Positions 1-10,743 of a DNA stretch of 33,133 nucleotides are shown here, one piece after another; positions within the stretch are counted from its first letter, which is position 1, and each line of letters starts with the position of its first letter. The translations under genes and the position numbers were made by a program. The stretch is from Flavobacteriales bacterium (GTDB lineage: Bacteria > Bacteroidota > Bacteroidia > Flavobacteriales_D > CANHHI01): positions 1 to 33,133 of the forward strand of contig CANHHI010000003.1 in assembly GCA_947460225.1 (NCBI GenBank), in the 5' to 3' direction. Under the pieces are notes generated by a model. That model was given only the letters and a program-made list of their open reading frames with translations. It made no database searches and was not told the DNA's origin.

Positions 1-67
1 GAGGGATTCGAACCCCCGACCCTCTGCTTGTAAGGCAGATGCTCTAAACCAGCTGAGCTAGTTTCCC
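1..67 (-). tRNA. tRNA-Val (anticodon TAC), 3' end truncated by the window edge
   Basis: Reverse complement GGGAAACTAGCTCAGCTGGTTTAGAGCATCTGCCTTACAAGCAGAGGGTCGGGGGTTCGAATCCCTC shows D-arm, anticodon stem TCTGC/GCAGA with loop CTTACAA (anticodon TAC), and T-loop GGTTCGAATCC. Confidence 0.93.
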
Positions 68-81
68 TTGATTTACGGGTA

Positions 82-111
82 CAAATTTACAAACTTTTTT
101 TTAGATAGCAA
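82..111 (-). promoter_or_regulatory. Bacteroidota-type promoter for the tRNA (TTG-N19-TAAATTTG on the minus strand)
   Basis: Minus strand: TTG (111-109), 19 nt, TAAATTTG (89-82), just upstream of the tRNA 5' end at 67. Matches the Bacteroidota -33 TTTG / -7 TAnnTTTG consensus. Confidence 0.6.
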
Positions 112-155
112 GTTTTTTCGCATTTTTTTTTAACTTTGAGTAAAAGTTTTTTACT

Positions 156-1301
156 ATGAAAGTTATTGGCATACACCACGAAGGCTACCCAACCCTGCGC
201 AATATTGCACAGTTGCCTTTTACACATTACAAGGTTAAGCGGGTTTACGACATGTTTACCTTGCCCAGGTATTTGAGTTTTAAACTTGGAGAAACGCCCG
301 ATTGGCTTTTGAATATTCATCAAGATTTTGGCATTTCCAATTGTGATATTTTGCATTTTTTCAATACGGTCAGTTTTAGTCCTAAACCTTGGATTACGAC
401 CTTTGAAACCGCTGTGCCTCGCTGGGGAGACCTGCCAAAACACATACAAGAACTAGGCGTAAAGCAATTGCAAGGAGAACATTGCCGGCAAATTATTGCG
501 CTCTCCGAATCCGCAAAACAGATACAAACAAAATTGCTAAAAACGCATTTTCCCGCATGTGCCGATGAAATTTTGGCAAAACTATGTGTGATGCACCCGC
601 CACAAAAATTAGGTTTGCAAAGCATTGCGGAAAAGCATGCTTTTGAAGAACTTTCTTTTATTTTTGTGGGGGCAGATTTTTTTAGAAAAGGCGGTAAAGC
701 CATGCTGGAAGCCTTTGCGGAATTTTGGGCACAAGGCTTTAATGCCCACTTATATGTCGTGTCTAGTTTAAAAGCTGGAGACTATGCCACGCACGCCACA
801 CAAGAAGACGTGCTGTGGGTGGAAAAGTTTTTGAAAACCCATCAAGGCAAAATTTTTCATTTTCACACGCTACCCAATAGCGATGTTTTGGCACTATTGC
901 AAAGATGCCACGTAGCCATATTGCCTTCTTTTGCAGATACTTACGGCTATTTTGTTCTGGAAGCCCAAGCCAATGCTTGTCCGGTTATCACAACAGATAT
1001 TAGAGCCTTTCCAGAAATCAACAATCAAGAAACTGGCTGGGTGCTACATGTAGAAAAAGATGAATTTGGCAATGCCAAAATGGACACGCCTGAACGCTGC
1101 ATAGCACAACAAGAAAATTTGCGTGTACAAATACTTGCCACCATTCAAAACATTGTGCAAAATCCCATATCTATCCAAGCAAAAGCTGAACAATCCCTTT
1201 TGCGCATAAAAAAAGAACACTGCCCAGTGATTCGTGCCAGAGAACTGGAACAACTCTATGACAGTGTTCTATTACATGTTGTTGCACCAGCAACGTATTA
1301 G
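156..1301 (+). CDS. Glycosyltransferase (GT4/GT-B type)
   Basis: 381-aa ORF. C-terminal half reads like a GT-B donor-binding domain ([54 protein letters not shown]). Confidence 0.82.
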   Translation: MKVIGIHHEGYPTLRNIAQLPFTHYKVKRVYDMFTLPRYLSFKLGETPDWLLNIHQDFGISNCDILHFFNTVSFSPKPWITTFETAVPRWGDLPKHIQELGVKQLQGEHCRQIIALSESAKQIQTKLLKTHFPACADEILAKLCVMHPPQKLGLQSIAEKHAFEELSFIFVGADFFRKGGKAMLEAFAEFWAQGFNAHLYVVSSLKAGDYATHATQEDVLWVEKFLKTHQGKIFHFHTLPNSDVLALLQRCHVAILPSFADTYGYFVLEAQANACPVITTDIRAFPEINNQETGWVLHVEKDEFGNAKMDTPERCIAQQENLRVQILATIQNIVQNPISIQAKAEQSLLRIKKEHCPVIRARELEQLYDSVLLHVVAPATY

Positions 1302-1717
1302 ATAATTTCGTATTGCGAAAAATGGAAACCGCACTCTATATGTGCATTTTCATCGCTATCCGAACCATGCACCGCATTTTCAGCTATGGAGTCCGCATAT
1401 TTTCTGCGAATTGTTCCCTCTTCTGCTTTGCTTGGATCTGTTGCGCCTATCAAGGTTCTGAAATCAGCCACAGCATTTGATTTTTCAAGCATCGCCACCA
1501 CAATAGGTCCCGAAATCATAAAAGAAACCAATTCCCCAAAAAAAGGACGTTCTTTATGCACTGCATAAAAGCCTTCTGCTTGTTTTTGTGTCAAATGAAC
1601 ATATTTCATCGCACGGATTTTGAAACCCGCTTGAATGATGTCGTTTAAAATCGCCCCTGTTGTGCCTTTGCGCACGGCATCGGGCTTAATCATGGTAAAA
1701 GTAATATTTCCTGTCAT
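1298..1717 (-). CDS. ndk: Nucleoside diphosphate kinase (start at [15 protein letters not shown], not the longer ORF start)
   Basis: [13 protein letters not shown], and active-site His in NAVHGSDS. The longer ORF start at 1744 would translate the upstream terminator hairpin. Confidence 0.95.
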   Translation of the reverse strand: MTGNITFTMIKPDAVRKGTTGAILNDIIQAGFKIRAMKYVHLTQKQAEGFYAVHKERPFFGELVSFMISGPIVVAMLEKSNAVADFRTLIGATDPSKAEEGTIRRKYADSIAENAVHGSDSDENAHIECGFHFSQYEII

Positions 1718-1725
1718 AGCTTTAT

Positions 1726-1753
1726 GAAAAAAACCGCACTCCAAAAAGTGCGG
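1726..1753 (-). terminator. Rho-independent terminator after rplT
   Basis: CCGCACT-ccaaaa-AGTGCGG hairpin (1734-1753) followed on the minus strand by a T-run. Confidence 0.8.
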
Positions 1754-1760
1754 TAATTAT

Positions 1761-2105
1761 TTATTTTACGCTTTCCACAACAGCTGTAAATGCTGCTGGG
1801 TGGTTCATCGCCAAGTCTGCTAGCACCTTTCTGTTGAGCATAACGCCTTTGGCGTGTACTTTACCCATGAATTCGCTATACGACATACCATGTAATCTCG
1901 CTCCTGCGTTAATACGCTGAATCCAAACAGAACGAAAATGTCTTTTCTTCTGTTTCCTGCCGATATACGCATATTTTAATGCTTTATCTACGGCGTTCTT
2001 GGCTACGGTAAACACATTTTTACGTGCTCCGAAATACCCTTTGGCTAGTTTTAAGATTTTTTTCTTTCTAGCTCTACTTGCTACACTGTTTACACTACGA
2101 GGCAT
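1761..2105 (-). CDS. rplT: 50S ribosomal protein L20
   Basis: [55 protein letters not shown]: clear L20. Confidence 0.97.
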   Translation of the reverse strand: MPRSVNSVASRARKKKILKLAKGYFGARKNVFTVAKNAVDKALKYAYIGRKQKKRHFRSVWIQRINAGARLHGMSYSEFMGKVHAKGVMLNRKVLADLAMNHPAAFTAVVESVK

Positions 2106-2189
2106 AATTTTTAGTTTTTAATTTGATCCTTAGGGGCTGTTTTGCACTTAACCTAAGCATCGGGTTTTAACGTACCTGTTTTTTAATTC

Positions 2190-2384
2190 TTAGATGCAAA
2201 GCATGAACTTCACGTTTGACATGTCGCTAGGGTGAACCAAAGCATTGTGGGTTAAACGCAATTTTTGTTTTTTGCTTTTAGCTCCCAAAAGGTGGCGTTT
2301 GAACGCCTGCTTTCTTTTCACCTTGCCACTTGCCGTTACCTGAAATCTTTTCTTGGCACTGGAATTGGTTTTCATTTTTGGCAT
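2190..2384 (-). CDS. rpmI: 50S ribosomal protein L35
   Basis: [44 protein letters not shown]: clear L35; sits between infC and rplT. Confidence 0.96.
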   Translation of the reverse strand: MPKMKTNSSAKKRFQVTASGKVKRKQAFKRHLLGAKSKKQKLRLTHNALVHPSDMSNVKFMLCI

Positions 2385-2416
2385 AAAATCCTATTATTTA
2401 TGAACGGACTGCAAAG

Positions 2417-2989
2417 TTACTTCTTTTTTTTGTTCGGCGCAATAGTAACGAGTATTTTTTTTCCTTCTTTTCTAAAAGGTGCTTCTGGAACGCCAACTTC
2501 TGCCAAAGATTCAATAAATTTTTTAACCACAGCTTCCCCAATTTCTTGGTGAGCCATTTCCCTGCCCTTAAACATCAAAAGCACCGTAACTTTGTGCCCC
2601 TCTTCTAAAAAAGCCTTGGCATGGGTGAGTTTAAAGCTAAAATCGTGTTCTCCCAAGCGAGGGCTCAACCTAATTTCTTTCAGCAAGGTTTTCACTTGTT
2701 TGGCTTTAATTTCTTTCTGTTTCTTTTTTTGTTCGTATAAAAACCTGCTATAATCTACGATTCTACACACAGGAGGGTCTGCATCAGGAGCAATTTCTAC
2801 AAGGTCTAAGCCCTGCTGTTTCGCAACTGCCAAAGCCTCTTCCAAGGTAAAAACCCTTGCAGCTTCGCCTTCCAATGTAATGCGAACATGAGGCGCACGA
2901 ATGTACTCATTGATTCTATGTTCTGCTTCTTTTCTAGGCGCTCCCCTTCTAAAATGAGGACGAGACGGTGTTGTTTTTTTCTTTATCAA
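2417..2989 (-). CDS. infC: Translation initiation factor IF-3
   Basis: INEYIRAPHVRI, GLDLVEIAPDADPPVCRIVDYSRFLYEQKKK, KEIRLSPRLGEHDFSFKL: IF-3 signatures. Confidence 0.96.
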   Translation of the reverse strand: MIKKKTTPSRPHFRRGAPRKEAEHRINEYIRAPHVRITLEGEAARVFTLEEALAVAKQQGLDLVEIAPDADPPVCRIVDYSRFLYEQKKKQKEIKAKQVKTLLKEIRLSPRLGEHDFSFKLTHAKAFLEEGHKVTVLLMFKGREMAHQEIGEAVVKKFIESLAEVGVPEAPFRKEGKKILVTIAPNKKKK

Positions 2990-3050
2990 TGGATTTATGG
3001 TTTGAATTTGAGTACAAAGGAAATAATTTTTTTTAATTCAGCAAGCAAAA

Positions 3051-4841
3051 TTATTGATTTAATTTCAACACAGCTAAAAATGCGTTCTGAGGAATTTCTA
3101 CGCTACCCACTTGGCGCATGCGTTTCTTGCCTTCTTTTTGTTTTTCTAAAAGTTTTCTTTTACGTGAAATATCTCCCCCATAACATTTTGCCGTTACATC
3201 TTTTCTTAAAGCCCTTATGGTTTCCCGAGCAATAACTTTCGCCCCAATAGTGGCTTGTATGGGTATTTCAAACTGATGGCGTGGAATAAGCTCTTTGAGC
3301 TTTTCGCAAAGTTTTTTGCCCAAGTCGTATGCATTGTCTTTGTGTATCAAAGCTGAAAGCGCATCAACAGGCTCGGAATTGAGCAGAATATCCATTTTTA
3401 CAAGCTCGGAACGGCGCATGCCGATTGGCGCATAATCAAAAGACGCATAGCCACGAGACACCGTTTTTAATCGGTCGTAAAAATCAAAGACAATTTCACT
3501 CAAAGGCATTTCAAAAACAAGCTCCACACGCTCTGGAGTGAGATAATTTTGGCTTTTTAAAAAACCTCGTTTTTCTATGCACAAAGTAATAATTGCGCCA
3601 ATATATTCAGATTTGGTAATGATTTGCGCACTAATAAAAGGCTCCTCCACGTGGCTCAACAAATTTGGCGGTGGCAAATCCGAAGGATTATTGATAACCA
3701 ATTGTTCGCCTTTTGGGGTATAAGCAAAATAAGACACGTTGGGCAGGGTCATGATCACGTTCATATCGTATTCACGCTCCAAGCGTTCCTGAACGATTTC
3801 CATGTGCAACATACCCAAAAAGCCACAACGAAACCCAAAGCCCAAAGCCGCTGAACTTTCTGGCTCAAACACCAAAGATGCATCGTTGAGTTTGAGTTTT
3901 TCCATAGCTGTTCGGAGCTCTTCGTAATCATCTGTTTCTACGGGATAAATCCCTGCAAACACCATGGGTTTTACCTCTTCAAATCCATGCACGGCTTCCA
4001 AGCACGGTTGATTAAAATGGGTGATGGTATCCCCCACTTTTACCTCGCTGGCTACTTTAATGCCCGAAATAATATAGCCTACATCGCCCGCCCGCACTTC
4101 TTGTTTGGGTTCTAAACTTAGGCGCAAAATGCCTACTTCATCGGCGGTGTATTCTTTTTGTGTGCTGAAAAATTTAACCTTGTCGCCTTTTTTTAAAGTG
4201 CCATTGAGCACACGGTAATAGGCAATAATTCCCCTAAACGAATTGAATACGGAATCAAAAATCATGGCTTGCAAAGGCGCATTAACATCGCCCTTGGGTG
4301 CAGGCACACGTGTTACAATGGCTTGCAAGATTTCATCAATGCCTAAACCTGTTTTGCCAGAAGAGTGAATAATATCTTCTCTTTTACAACCCAGCAAATC
4401 TACCATTTCATCTTTTACTTCTTCTACCATGGCACTTGGCAAATCCACTTTGTTGAGCACAGGGATAATGGTCAAGTTTTGTTCCATAGCCAGGTATAAA
4501 TTGGAAATGGTTTGCGCTTCTATGCCTTGTGCGGCATCCACCAAAAGCAAAGCACCTTCGCAAGCGGCAATAGAACGGGAAACTTCATAAGAAAAATCAA
4601 CGTGTCCTGGTGTGTCAATCAAATTCAACACATAATCCTCGCCGTTGAGTTTTAAGTTCATTTGTATGGCATGACTTTTAATGGTAATCCCTCTTTCACG
4701 TTCCAAGTCCATATCGTCCAAAGTCTGGGCTTTGAGTTCTCGGTCGGTGATGGTTTTGGTGGTTTGCAAAAGCCTATCCGCCAAAGTTGATTTTCCGTGG
4801 TCTATATGCGCTATGATGCAAAAGTTGCGTATATTTTTCAT
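3051..4841 (-). CDS. lepA: Elongation factor 4 (LepA)
   Basis: [42 protein letters not shown]4-type C-terminal domain ([25 protein letters not shown]). Confidence 0.98.
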   Translation of the reverse strand: MKNIRNFCIIAHIDHGKSTLADRLLQTTKTITDRELKAQTLDDMDLERERGITIKSHAIQMNLKLNGEDYVLNLIDTPGHVDFSYEVSRSIAACEGALLLVDAAQGIEAQTISNLYLAMEQNLTIIPVLNKVDLPSAMVEEVKDEMVDLLGCKREDIIHSSGKTGLGIDEILQAIVTRVPAPKGDVNAPLQAMIFDSVFNSFRGIIAYYRVLNGTLKKGDKVKFFSTQKEYTADEVGILRLSLEPKQEVRAGDVGYIISGIKVASEVKVGDTITHFNQPCLEAVHGFEEVKPMVFAGIYPVETDDYEELRTAMEKLKLNDASLVFEPESSAALGFGFRCGFLGMLHMEIVQERLEREYDMNVIMTLPNVSYFAYTPKGEQLVINNPSDLPPPNLLSHVEEPFISAQIITKSEYIGAIITLCIEKRGFLKSQNYLTPERVELVFEMPLSEIVFDFYDRLKTVSRGYASFDYAPIGMRRSELVKMDILLNSEPVDALSALIHKDNAYDLGKKLCEKLKELIPRHQFEIPIQATIGAKVIARETIRALRKDVTAKCYGGDISRKRKLLEKQKEGKKRMRQVGSVEIPQNAFLAVLKLNQ

Positions 4842-6292
4842 AATGAAGTGCCAAAAATTTGCGTTTGAACCGTTTGTGCGACATGCAATAATTTTTCATC
4901 GTCAAAAGGTTTTGCCATAAGCTGAAAAGATGTAGGCAAACCGTTATCGTGCTTGCCCATCGGTATAGCAATGGCTGGCAACCCCGATAAATTTGCATGC
5001 ACGGTAAAAATATCTTCTAAATACAAAACCGTTGGATCTTGGTTTTTCTTTTCCCCTAAACCAAAAGCGGTGCCAGGCGTGGTGGGCGTGGCAATAAAAT
5101 CATAATTTTTAAATATTTTTAATGTGTCTTCTGTAATTAGCCTTCTGACTTGTTGGGCTTGAATGAAAAAACTTTCGTAATTGTCATGGGAAAGCACGAA
5201 AGTACCCAGCATAATGCGTCTTTTTACTTCATCGCCAAAACCCTCCGTGCGAGAATTTACATAAACTTCTTCCAAGGTTTTGGCATTTTCTGAACGATGT
5301 CCATAATGAACGCCTGTATATCTGGATAAGTTTGAAGAGGCTTCGGCAGTGGTTAAAATATAATAGGTAGGCACCATGTAGTCTAAATAAGCAAAATCAA
5401 CAGATTCAACAGTCGCCCCTTCTTGCACAAGGCGGTTTAAAGTCTCTTGAAATTGTTTTTTGATATGGCTATCCAAAGCTGGATTTTCCACATATTCTTT
5501 AATATACGCAATGCGCTTGCCTTGCAAAGAGCCTTTTTCCATAGAAGGATTTACCGCATGCGCTATCTGCGACATGGAAGCATCGTGCTGGTCCAAGCCA
5601 GCCATAATGCTTGTCAATAAAGTTGCATCTTGCACGCTTTTGGTTACCAAACCAATTTGGTCAAAAGACGAAGCATAAGCAATCAAGCCCCAACGAGAAA
5701 ACAAGCCATAAGTAGGTTTGTAGCCCGTAATGCCACAAAAAGCGGCTGGTTGCCTCACAGAACCACCCGTATCAGAACCCAGCGAGGCAAAGCAAAGGTT
5801 TGCTGCCACTGCTGCCGAAGAACCGCCCGAAGAACCGCCCGGCACTTTGCTTTCGTCTAAGGGATTTTTAACCACCCCAAAAGCAGAGTATTCGTTAGAA
5901 CCACCCATAGCAAACTCATCGCAGTTCAAACGACCAATCACAATGGCATCTTCTGCGAGCAAACGCTCCAAAACGGTTGCGGTGTAAAGGGGTTCAAATT
6001 TTTCAAGCATTTTGGAAGATGCGCTCGCCACATGCCCTTGATAACAAATATTATCTTTAATAGCAATGACCATACCAGCTAGTTTTCCTGCTGTGCCTTG
6101 CTGTATTTTATGCTGTATATCGTCGGCTTTTTGTAGGGCTTCATCGGCAAAAACTGCCAAAAAAGCGTTAAGCGATTGCCGTTTTTGAATTTCAAGTAAA
6201 TATTCGCCCACCAAATCTCGCAAAGCTAAAACACCTTTGTCTAAATCATTGCGGAGCGTTTGGTAGTTTTTGTAATGCTCTATGTAACGCAT
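4838..6292 (-). CDS. gatA: Asp-tRNA(Asn)/Glu-tRNA(Gln) amidotransferase subunit A
   Basis: Amidase signature [38 protein letters not shown]. Overlaps lepA by ATGA (4838-4841). Confidence 0.96.
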   Translation of the reverse strand: MRYIEHYKNYQTLRNDLDKGVLALRDLVGEYLLEIQKRQSLNAFLAVFADEALQKADDIQHKIQQGTAGKLAGMVIAIKDNICYQGHVASASSKMLEKFEPLYTATVLERLLAEDAIVIGRLNCDEFAMGGSNEYSAFGVVKNPLDESKVPGGSSGGSSAAVAANLCFASLGSDTGGSVRQPAAFCGITGYKPTYGLFSRWGLIAYASSFDQIGLVTKSVQDATLLTSIMAGLDQHDASMSQIAHAVNPSMEKGSLQGKRIAYIKEYVENPALDSHIKKQFQETLNRLVQEGATVESVDFAYLDYMVPTYYILTTAEASSNLSRYTGVHYGHRSENAKTLEEVYVNSRTEGFGDEVKRRIMLGTFVLSHDNYESFFIQAQQVRRLITEDTLKIFKNYDFIATPTTPGTAFGLGEKKNQDPTVLYLEDIFTVHANLSGLPAIAIPMGKHDNGLPTSFQLMAKPFDDEKLLHVAQTVQTQIFGTSL

Positions 6293-6301
6293 AATATGGT
6301 T

Positions 6302-6487
6302 TTACTGCTTATTTTTTTCGTCTTTGTTTTCTTCCTCTTTGCCAGACATTATATCCTTAAAATCTTTAATGCCATTAGCTAAGCCTTTCATCAGTTCGGG
6401 AATTTTTTTTCCGCCAAACATAAAAAGAACAACGGCAATGATTAAGACAACCTGCCAAGGTCCCAAAGTTCCTAATATAACTTGCAT
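6302..6487 (-). CDS. tatA: Sec-independent translocase subunit TatA/TatE
   Basis: MQVILGTLGPWQVVLIIAVVLFMFGGKKIPELMKGLANGIKDFKDIM: TM helix, FGGKKIPEL hinge and amphipathic helix. Start at 6487 fits the promoter position better than 6517. Confidence 0.9.
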   Translation of the reverse strand: MQVILGTLGPWQVVLIIAVVLFMFGGKKIPELMKGLANGIKDFKDIMSGKEEENKDEKNKQ

Positions 6488-6514
6488 AACTGAATAATTT
6501 CTTATTTGAATGGA

Positions 6515-6546
6515 CAAAATTACATTTTTTTTTTCAAAAGTCCAAA
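6515..6546 (-). promoter_or_regulatory. Promoter for tatA-gatA-lepA (TTTG-N20-TAATTTTG)
   Basis: Minus strand: TTTG (6546-6543), 20 nt, TAATTTTG (6522-6515), about 28 nt upstream of the preferred tatA start. Confidence 0.5.
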
Positions 6547-6557
6547 GATGTCGGTTT

Positions 6558-7505
6558 TTAGGGTTTTTCTACCAAATCCATTTTACAAACAGGGCAGGTT
6601 CTAAAAACAGCATAGCGTTTTTTTCCTTCGCAATACATGGGACAAAAGAATTTTGGTGCTGTATAAGTTGCTTGCACCTGAAAATCTGCCGTGTAAAAAA
6701 CATCATCATGCAAAAATTGTAGCCATAATTTATAATTGGCGTTTTTCAAAAAAGGCGTTTCAAAAGCAATTTGATGGGCAGCGGGCAGAGGCTCCTGTAT
6801 CCAAAAGTCTTGCATGTCCTCAGATACCGCAATTAAAATGGCTTTACTTCCTAGGTAATCATCTAAATGCTGGGCATGTAAGGTATCTGCCAAGTGCGTA
6901 AAAGAAAAATGCAAAGAAAAAGGATTAGCACTAGAATCCGCTTGATACTGAGGCATCATATTTACTTGCACATCGCCTATGGACAAATTATTGTTAAACT
7001 GCCAATTGGTTTTCTTAGAGTTTGATTGTTTTTCTCCCAAAACAGCATGCACCCATTCTGTTTTTTCAGCAGACCTTGAAAAATACAGAAAAACATGATG
7101 ATTATTCAAGTTTTCTATTTTTTTAGAAAAATGTACAACATATCTATCATTGGCATCTTTTTCTGGGTGCAAGTATTCAAAATAAGAAAAGTCTGTACTG
7201 GTAAGCACTACATGAGCTGCATGTTCGTGTATTTTTTGCAAAGAGATGGGTTTTTCGCCAGCAAACAATTGCAAATACAAACCCGTAGTATCTTTTTCAT
7301 GAATTTCAAAAGCCAATTCCAAGCGTGGAGGATCCATTTGAGGCTCTATTTTTTTTAAAGACAGTCCGCAAATATTGCAAACACCAATGCTTGATGATTG
7401 AACCTCTGGGTGTAATTTGCATTGATATATTTCTTGCTCTTGTTTGCTAGGCATAACACAAGCATGTAAACCTATCAAGAACAAGAAAAGTACTTTTTTA
7501 AACAT
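6558..7505 (-). CDS. Lipoprotein with a heavy-metal-binding-like (HMBD/YHS-type) Cys motif at each end
   Basis: Lipobox-like LFLIGLHACVM. N-terminal YQCKLHPEVQSSSIGVCNICGLSL and C-terminal FFCPMYCEGKKRYAVFRTCPVCKMDL. Confidence 0.7.
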   Translation of the reverse strand: MFKKVLFLFLIGLHACVMPSKQEQEIYQCKLHPEVQSSSIGVCNICGLSLKKIEPQMDPPRLELAFEIHEKDTTGLYLQLFAGEKPISLQKIHEHAAHVVLTSTDFSYFEYLHPEKDANDRYVVHFSKKIENLNNHHVFLYFSRSAEKTEWVHAVLGEKQSNSKKTNWQFNNNLSIGDVQVNMMPQYQADSSANPFSLHFSFTHLADTLHAQHLDDYLGSKAILIAVSEDMQDFWIQEPLPAAHQIAFETPFLKNANYKLWLQFLHDDVFYTADFQVQATYTAPKFFCPMYCEGKKRYAVFRTCPVCKMDLVEKP

Positions 7506-7615
7506 ATTGGCACGTATTTTTGAGCAAAGATAAGGATAAAAATATTTTTTACGAAATAAAAAGAAATCATTGAAAATTTACGTATATTTGCCCCAAATTA
7601 TGTCATAATTATATC

Positions 7616-8533
7616 ATGGAACATAGAGAAAATAAACCATCTAAGGAAAAAAAGATGCTTGTCTTTGTGGTTATTTTGGTGCTTGCCAATTTAATTACGT
7701 TTTTCTTTTTTATGCGCAACAACGCTAAAATGGAACAACTTCAAGTAGAAAGAGAAATGCTTTTAACTGAACAAACCACTTTGCGTGCAGATTTAGAAAA
7801 AGCACTCGGCGATTTTGACTTGATGCAAACAGACAATGCGGAATTGCAAGCAAAAATTGCAGAGCAAAAGGCTTTGATTGAGAAACAACTCAAAGAGCTT
7901 GCAAGAAACCAACAAGATTTAAAGTTTTTAAAGTCCCTGAAAGACAAAGTAAAAGCTTACGACCAAATTATTTTGGATTACCGTGCAGAAATCGAGGCGC
8001 TTAGACTTGAAAATGAAAGACTAAATGCAGACAACAAAAATCTTTCCGAGCAAAACGAGGTATTAAAAGAAGAAGGCGAAACTTTGAAAAAAGATAGAGA
8101 TTCTTTGAAAAAAAGAGTTGATGCGGGTTCTACTTTGCAGGCTTATGATTTTAATATCACTGGATTGCGTGTGAAAGAGGGTTCTAGCAAACAGTCGCCT
8201 ACCAATAAAGCACCTAAAGTCAATGCAGTTAAGGCTTGTTTTGTGATTGCGGAAAACAAAATTGCCGAAGCTGGTGAAAGGGACGTATTTATGCGTTTAT
8301 TAGACCCAAGTGGCAATGTGTTAAACCCAAGCGCAGGAAATCCAGAGAAATTCCAAACACAACAAGGTTCTAGTGTGAATTACACGGAAAAAAGACGTGT
8401 GGAATACAGAAATCAAATTTTAGATGTTTGTGTATTTTGGTCGCCTTACGAGCCGATGACAAAAGGCACTTATGTGGTTGAAATCTGGGCAGAAGGCAAA
8501 TTGATTGGCAAAGATGCACTGATTTTAAAATAG
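7616..8533 (+). CDS. Single-TM coiled-coil protein with C-terminal globular domain (uncharacterised)
   Basis: N-terminal TM (MLVFVVILVLANLITFFFFM), long heptad-rich region, then a conserved-looking domain (KACFVIAENKIAEAGERDVFMRLLDPSGNVL...). Confidence 0.75.
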   Translation: MEHRENKPSKEKKMLVFVVILVLANLITFFFFMRNNAKMEQLQVEREMLLTEQTTLRADLEKALGDFDLMQTDNAELQAKIAEQKALIEKQLKELARNQQDLKFLKSLKDKVKAYDQIILDYRAEIEALRLENERLNADNKNLSEQNEVLKEEGETLKKDRDSLKKRVDAGSTLQAYDFNITGLRVKEGSSKQSPTNKAPKVNAVKACFVIAENKIAEAGERDVFMRLLDPSGNVLNPSAGNPEKFQTQQGSSVNYTEKRRVEYRNQILDVCVFWSPYEPMTKGTYVVEIWAEGKLIGKDALILK

Positions 8534-8555
8534 TACTTTAACAACATATTCCATT

Positions 8556-8582
8556 TCCCGTTCATTAGAGCGGGATTTTTTT
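8556..8582 (+). terminator. Rho-independent terminator
   Basis: TCCCG-ttcattagag-CGGGA followed by TTTTTTT, right after the 7616-8533 CDS. Confidence 0.75.
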
Positions 8583-8599
8583 ACACAAAAAATTTTAAC

Positions 8600-9742
8600 A
8601 TGCATACAGAAATAATAGACTATTTGGCACTTGGTTTTTTAAAAGCCAAAGGCATTGACACTTGTACAATAATAAAATGGCTACACCATTTTGAGCACGC
8701 AAACCTTGTTTTAAACGCAAGCGTGGCGGATTTGGCGGAAATTCTCGGCAAAATACCTTTTGTGGCAGACGAAGATTGGCAGCGTAACGTGGCATTGGCA
8801 TATCAAAAAGCCCAAGAAGAGTTCCAGCACATAAAAAACCAAGGCATTCAAGCGGTTTGTTTTGCCGATGCAGATTATCCCTCATTTTTAAAACATTGTC
8901 CTGATGCGCCAATTGTTTTATATTATAAAGGAACATTGGCGACGTTAAACGAAAGAGCCAATATTTCTATTGTAGGCACCCGCAAAGCCAGTCATTACGG
9001 CATCAAACAAACCGAAAACATAGTGCAAGCCTTATCTGCATACAAAGTCAATATTATCAGTGGCTTGGCACAAGGCATAGACCAACATGCGCATTTGTGC
9101 GCCTTAGAAGCAGAATTGCCCACTTTTGGCGTGTTAGGGCATGGTTTACAGCAAATACACCCCGTTTCCAGCCGAGAAATTGCGCAAAAAATGCAAAAGC
9201 AAGGTGCGGTTTTAACGGAATTTCCTTGGGGATTTCCAGCTTCCAAGTATTCTTTTCCCCTTAGAAACAGGATTGTGGCGGGTATTTCTGAAGCAACAAT
9301 ACTTATAGAGAGTGCCATAGACGGCGGAGGCATGATTACCGCTCGCTTATCTAGCGAATACAACCGAGAAACTTTTGCACTGCCTGCCCGTTTGGACGAT
9401 GAACTTTCGCAAGGCTGTTTGGCGCTTATTGCACAAAATAAAGCCAGATGCTTTACACGCATAGAAGAAGTATTGGAAAGTTTAGGAATTGCAAAAAATG
9501 CGCAAGAAAAAGTTAAAAAATCACAAGAAACTGTAAAAATTCCTGAAAAAATTAACAAATTATATCCTCAAGAACAACAAGCCATTATCAATCTTTTGCA
9601 GGAAAAAGAAAAACTGCATATTGAAGAATTGAGTGAAAGAGCGGGTTTTGATTTTTCTGACCTAGCCACTATACTTTTTGAGTTGGAAATAGAAAATGTC
9701 ATAGAAAGTTTACCAGGCAAATATTATCAAGTGAAAAAATGA
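8600..9742 (+). CDS. dprA: DNA-processing protein DprA
   Basis: SIVGTRKASHYGIKQTE, ISGLAQGIDQHAH, FPLRNRIVAGISEATILIES; C-terminal winged-helix DprA domain. Confidence 0.96.
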   Translation: MHTEIIDYLALGFLKAKGIDTCTIIKWLHHFEHANLVLNASVADLAEILGKIPFVADEDWQRNVALAYQKAQEEFQHIKNQGIQAVCFADADYPSFLKHCPDAPIVLYYKGTLATLNERANISIVGTRKASHYGIKQTENIVQALSAYKVNIISGLAQGIDQHAHLCALEAELPTFGVLGHGLQQIHPVSSREIAQKMQKQGAVLTEFPWGFPASKYSFPLRNRIVAGISEATILIESAIDGGGMITARLSSEYNRETFALPARLDDELSQGCLALIAQNKARCFTRIEEVLESLGIAKNAQEKVKKSQETVKIPEKINKLYPQEQQAIINLLQEKEKLHIEELSERAGFDFSDLATILFELEIENVIESLPGKYYQVKK

Positions 9743-9767
9743 TTATCTTTGCCTTGTATTATAAACC

Positions 9768-10736
9768 ATGAAAATTTTTGATTACGAAAACATTCTCTTA
9801 ATTCCGAGAAAATGTATTGTGGATAGCCGAAAAGCCTGCGATACGAATGTAACCTTGGGCAAACACACCTTTAAACTTCCTGTGGTGCCCGCCAACATGA
9901 AAACAGTGGTCAATGAAGAAATATGCCAATTTTTAGCTGAAAATGGGTATTTTTATGTGATGCACCGCTTTGATATTGACGTGGTGGAATTTGTAAAACA
10001 CATGCACCAAAAAGGTTTGTTTGTGTCTATTTCTTTGGGTGTGAAACAAGCCGACAAAGACATTGTTAACGCCCTTGCCAAAGAAAAATTGCATGTGGAC
10101 TATATTACCATTGACATAGCGCACGGGCATTCCGAACCCGTACGTGAAATGATTGCGCACATCAAATCCTTATTGCCAGAGGCTTTTGTAATAGCAGGCA
10201 ACGTGGGCACGCCTGATGCTATAATAGATTTGGAAAATTGGGGTGCAGATGCAACCAAAGTCGGCATAGGACCAGGCAAAGTGTGTATTACACGCTTGAA
10301 AACAGGTTTTGGCACAGGCGGTTGGCAACTTTCTGCACTCAAATGGTGTTCAAAAGTAGCCACAAAGCCAATTATTGCAGATGGAGGCATTAGAGAACAC
10401 GGCGATATTGCCAAATCCATTCGTTTTGGCGCAACTTTTTGCATGGTGGGCTCGCTGTTTGCAGGACTGGAAGAATCTCCTGGAACGACGGTGGAGGTAG
10501 ATGGCAAGCTCTATAAGGAATACTACGGCAGTGCATCTGAATTTAACAAAGGTACCCGTAAAAATGTAGAAGGCAAAAGAATCTTGGAACCTGTTAAGGG
10601 CAAATTGAACGATACTTTAATAGAAATGCAAGAAGATTTGCAGAGTTCTATTTCTTATGCGGGCGGAACAAACCTAAAAGATATTAAACGTGTAAGTTAT
10701 ATCATTTTAGGGCATGAAAATGCTGTGGATTGGTGA
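9768..10736 (+). CDS. guaC: GMP reductase (GuaC2 type)
   Basis: [70 protein letters not shown] family without CBS domains. Confidence 0.92.
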   Translation: MKIFDYENILLIPRKCIVDSRKACDTNVTLGKHTFKLPVVPANMKTVVNEEICQFLAENGYFYVMHRFDIDVVEFVKHMHQKGLFVSISLGVKQADKDIVNALAKEKLHVDYITIDIAHGHSEPVREMIAHIKSLLPEAFVIAGNVGTPDAIIDLENWGADATKVGIGPGKVCITRLKTGFGTGGWQLSALKWCSKVATKPIIADGGIREHGDIAKSIRFGATFCMVGSLFAGLEESPGTTVEVDGKLYKEYYGSASEFNKGTRKNVEGKRILEPVKGKLNDTLIEMQEDLQSSISYAGGTNLKDIKRVSYIILGHENAVDW

Positions 10737-10743
10737 TAAAAAT

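Noticed and set aside
1718-1744. Upstream start for ndk (MECGFFHKA-)
   Set aside because: Would translate the rplT terminator hairpin; the conserved Ndk N-terminus starts at MTGN.
3624-3854. Plus-strand ORF opposite lepA
   Set aside because: Shadow ORF; lepA on the minus strand is unambiguous.
5815-5845. Tandem 12-bp repeat (gaagaaccgccc twice) in gatA
   Set aside because: Encodes the [10 protein letters not shown] amidase signature; expected.
5460-5987. Plus-strand ORFs opposite gatA
   Set aside because: Antisense shadows of a conserved gene with no protein-like features.
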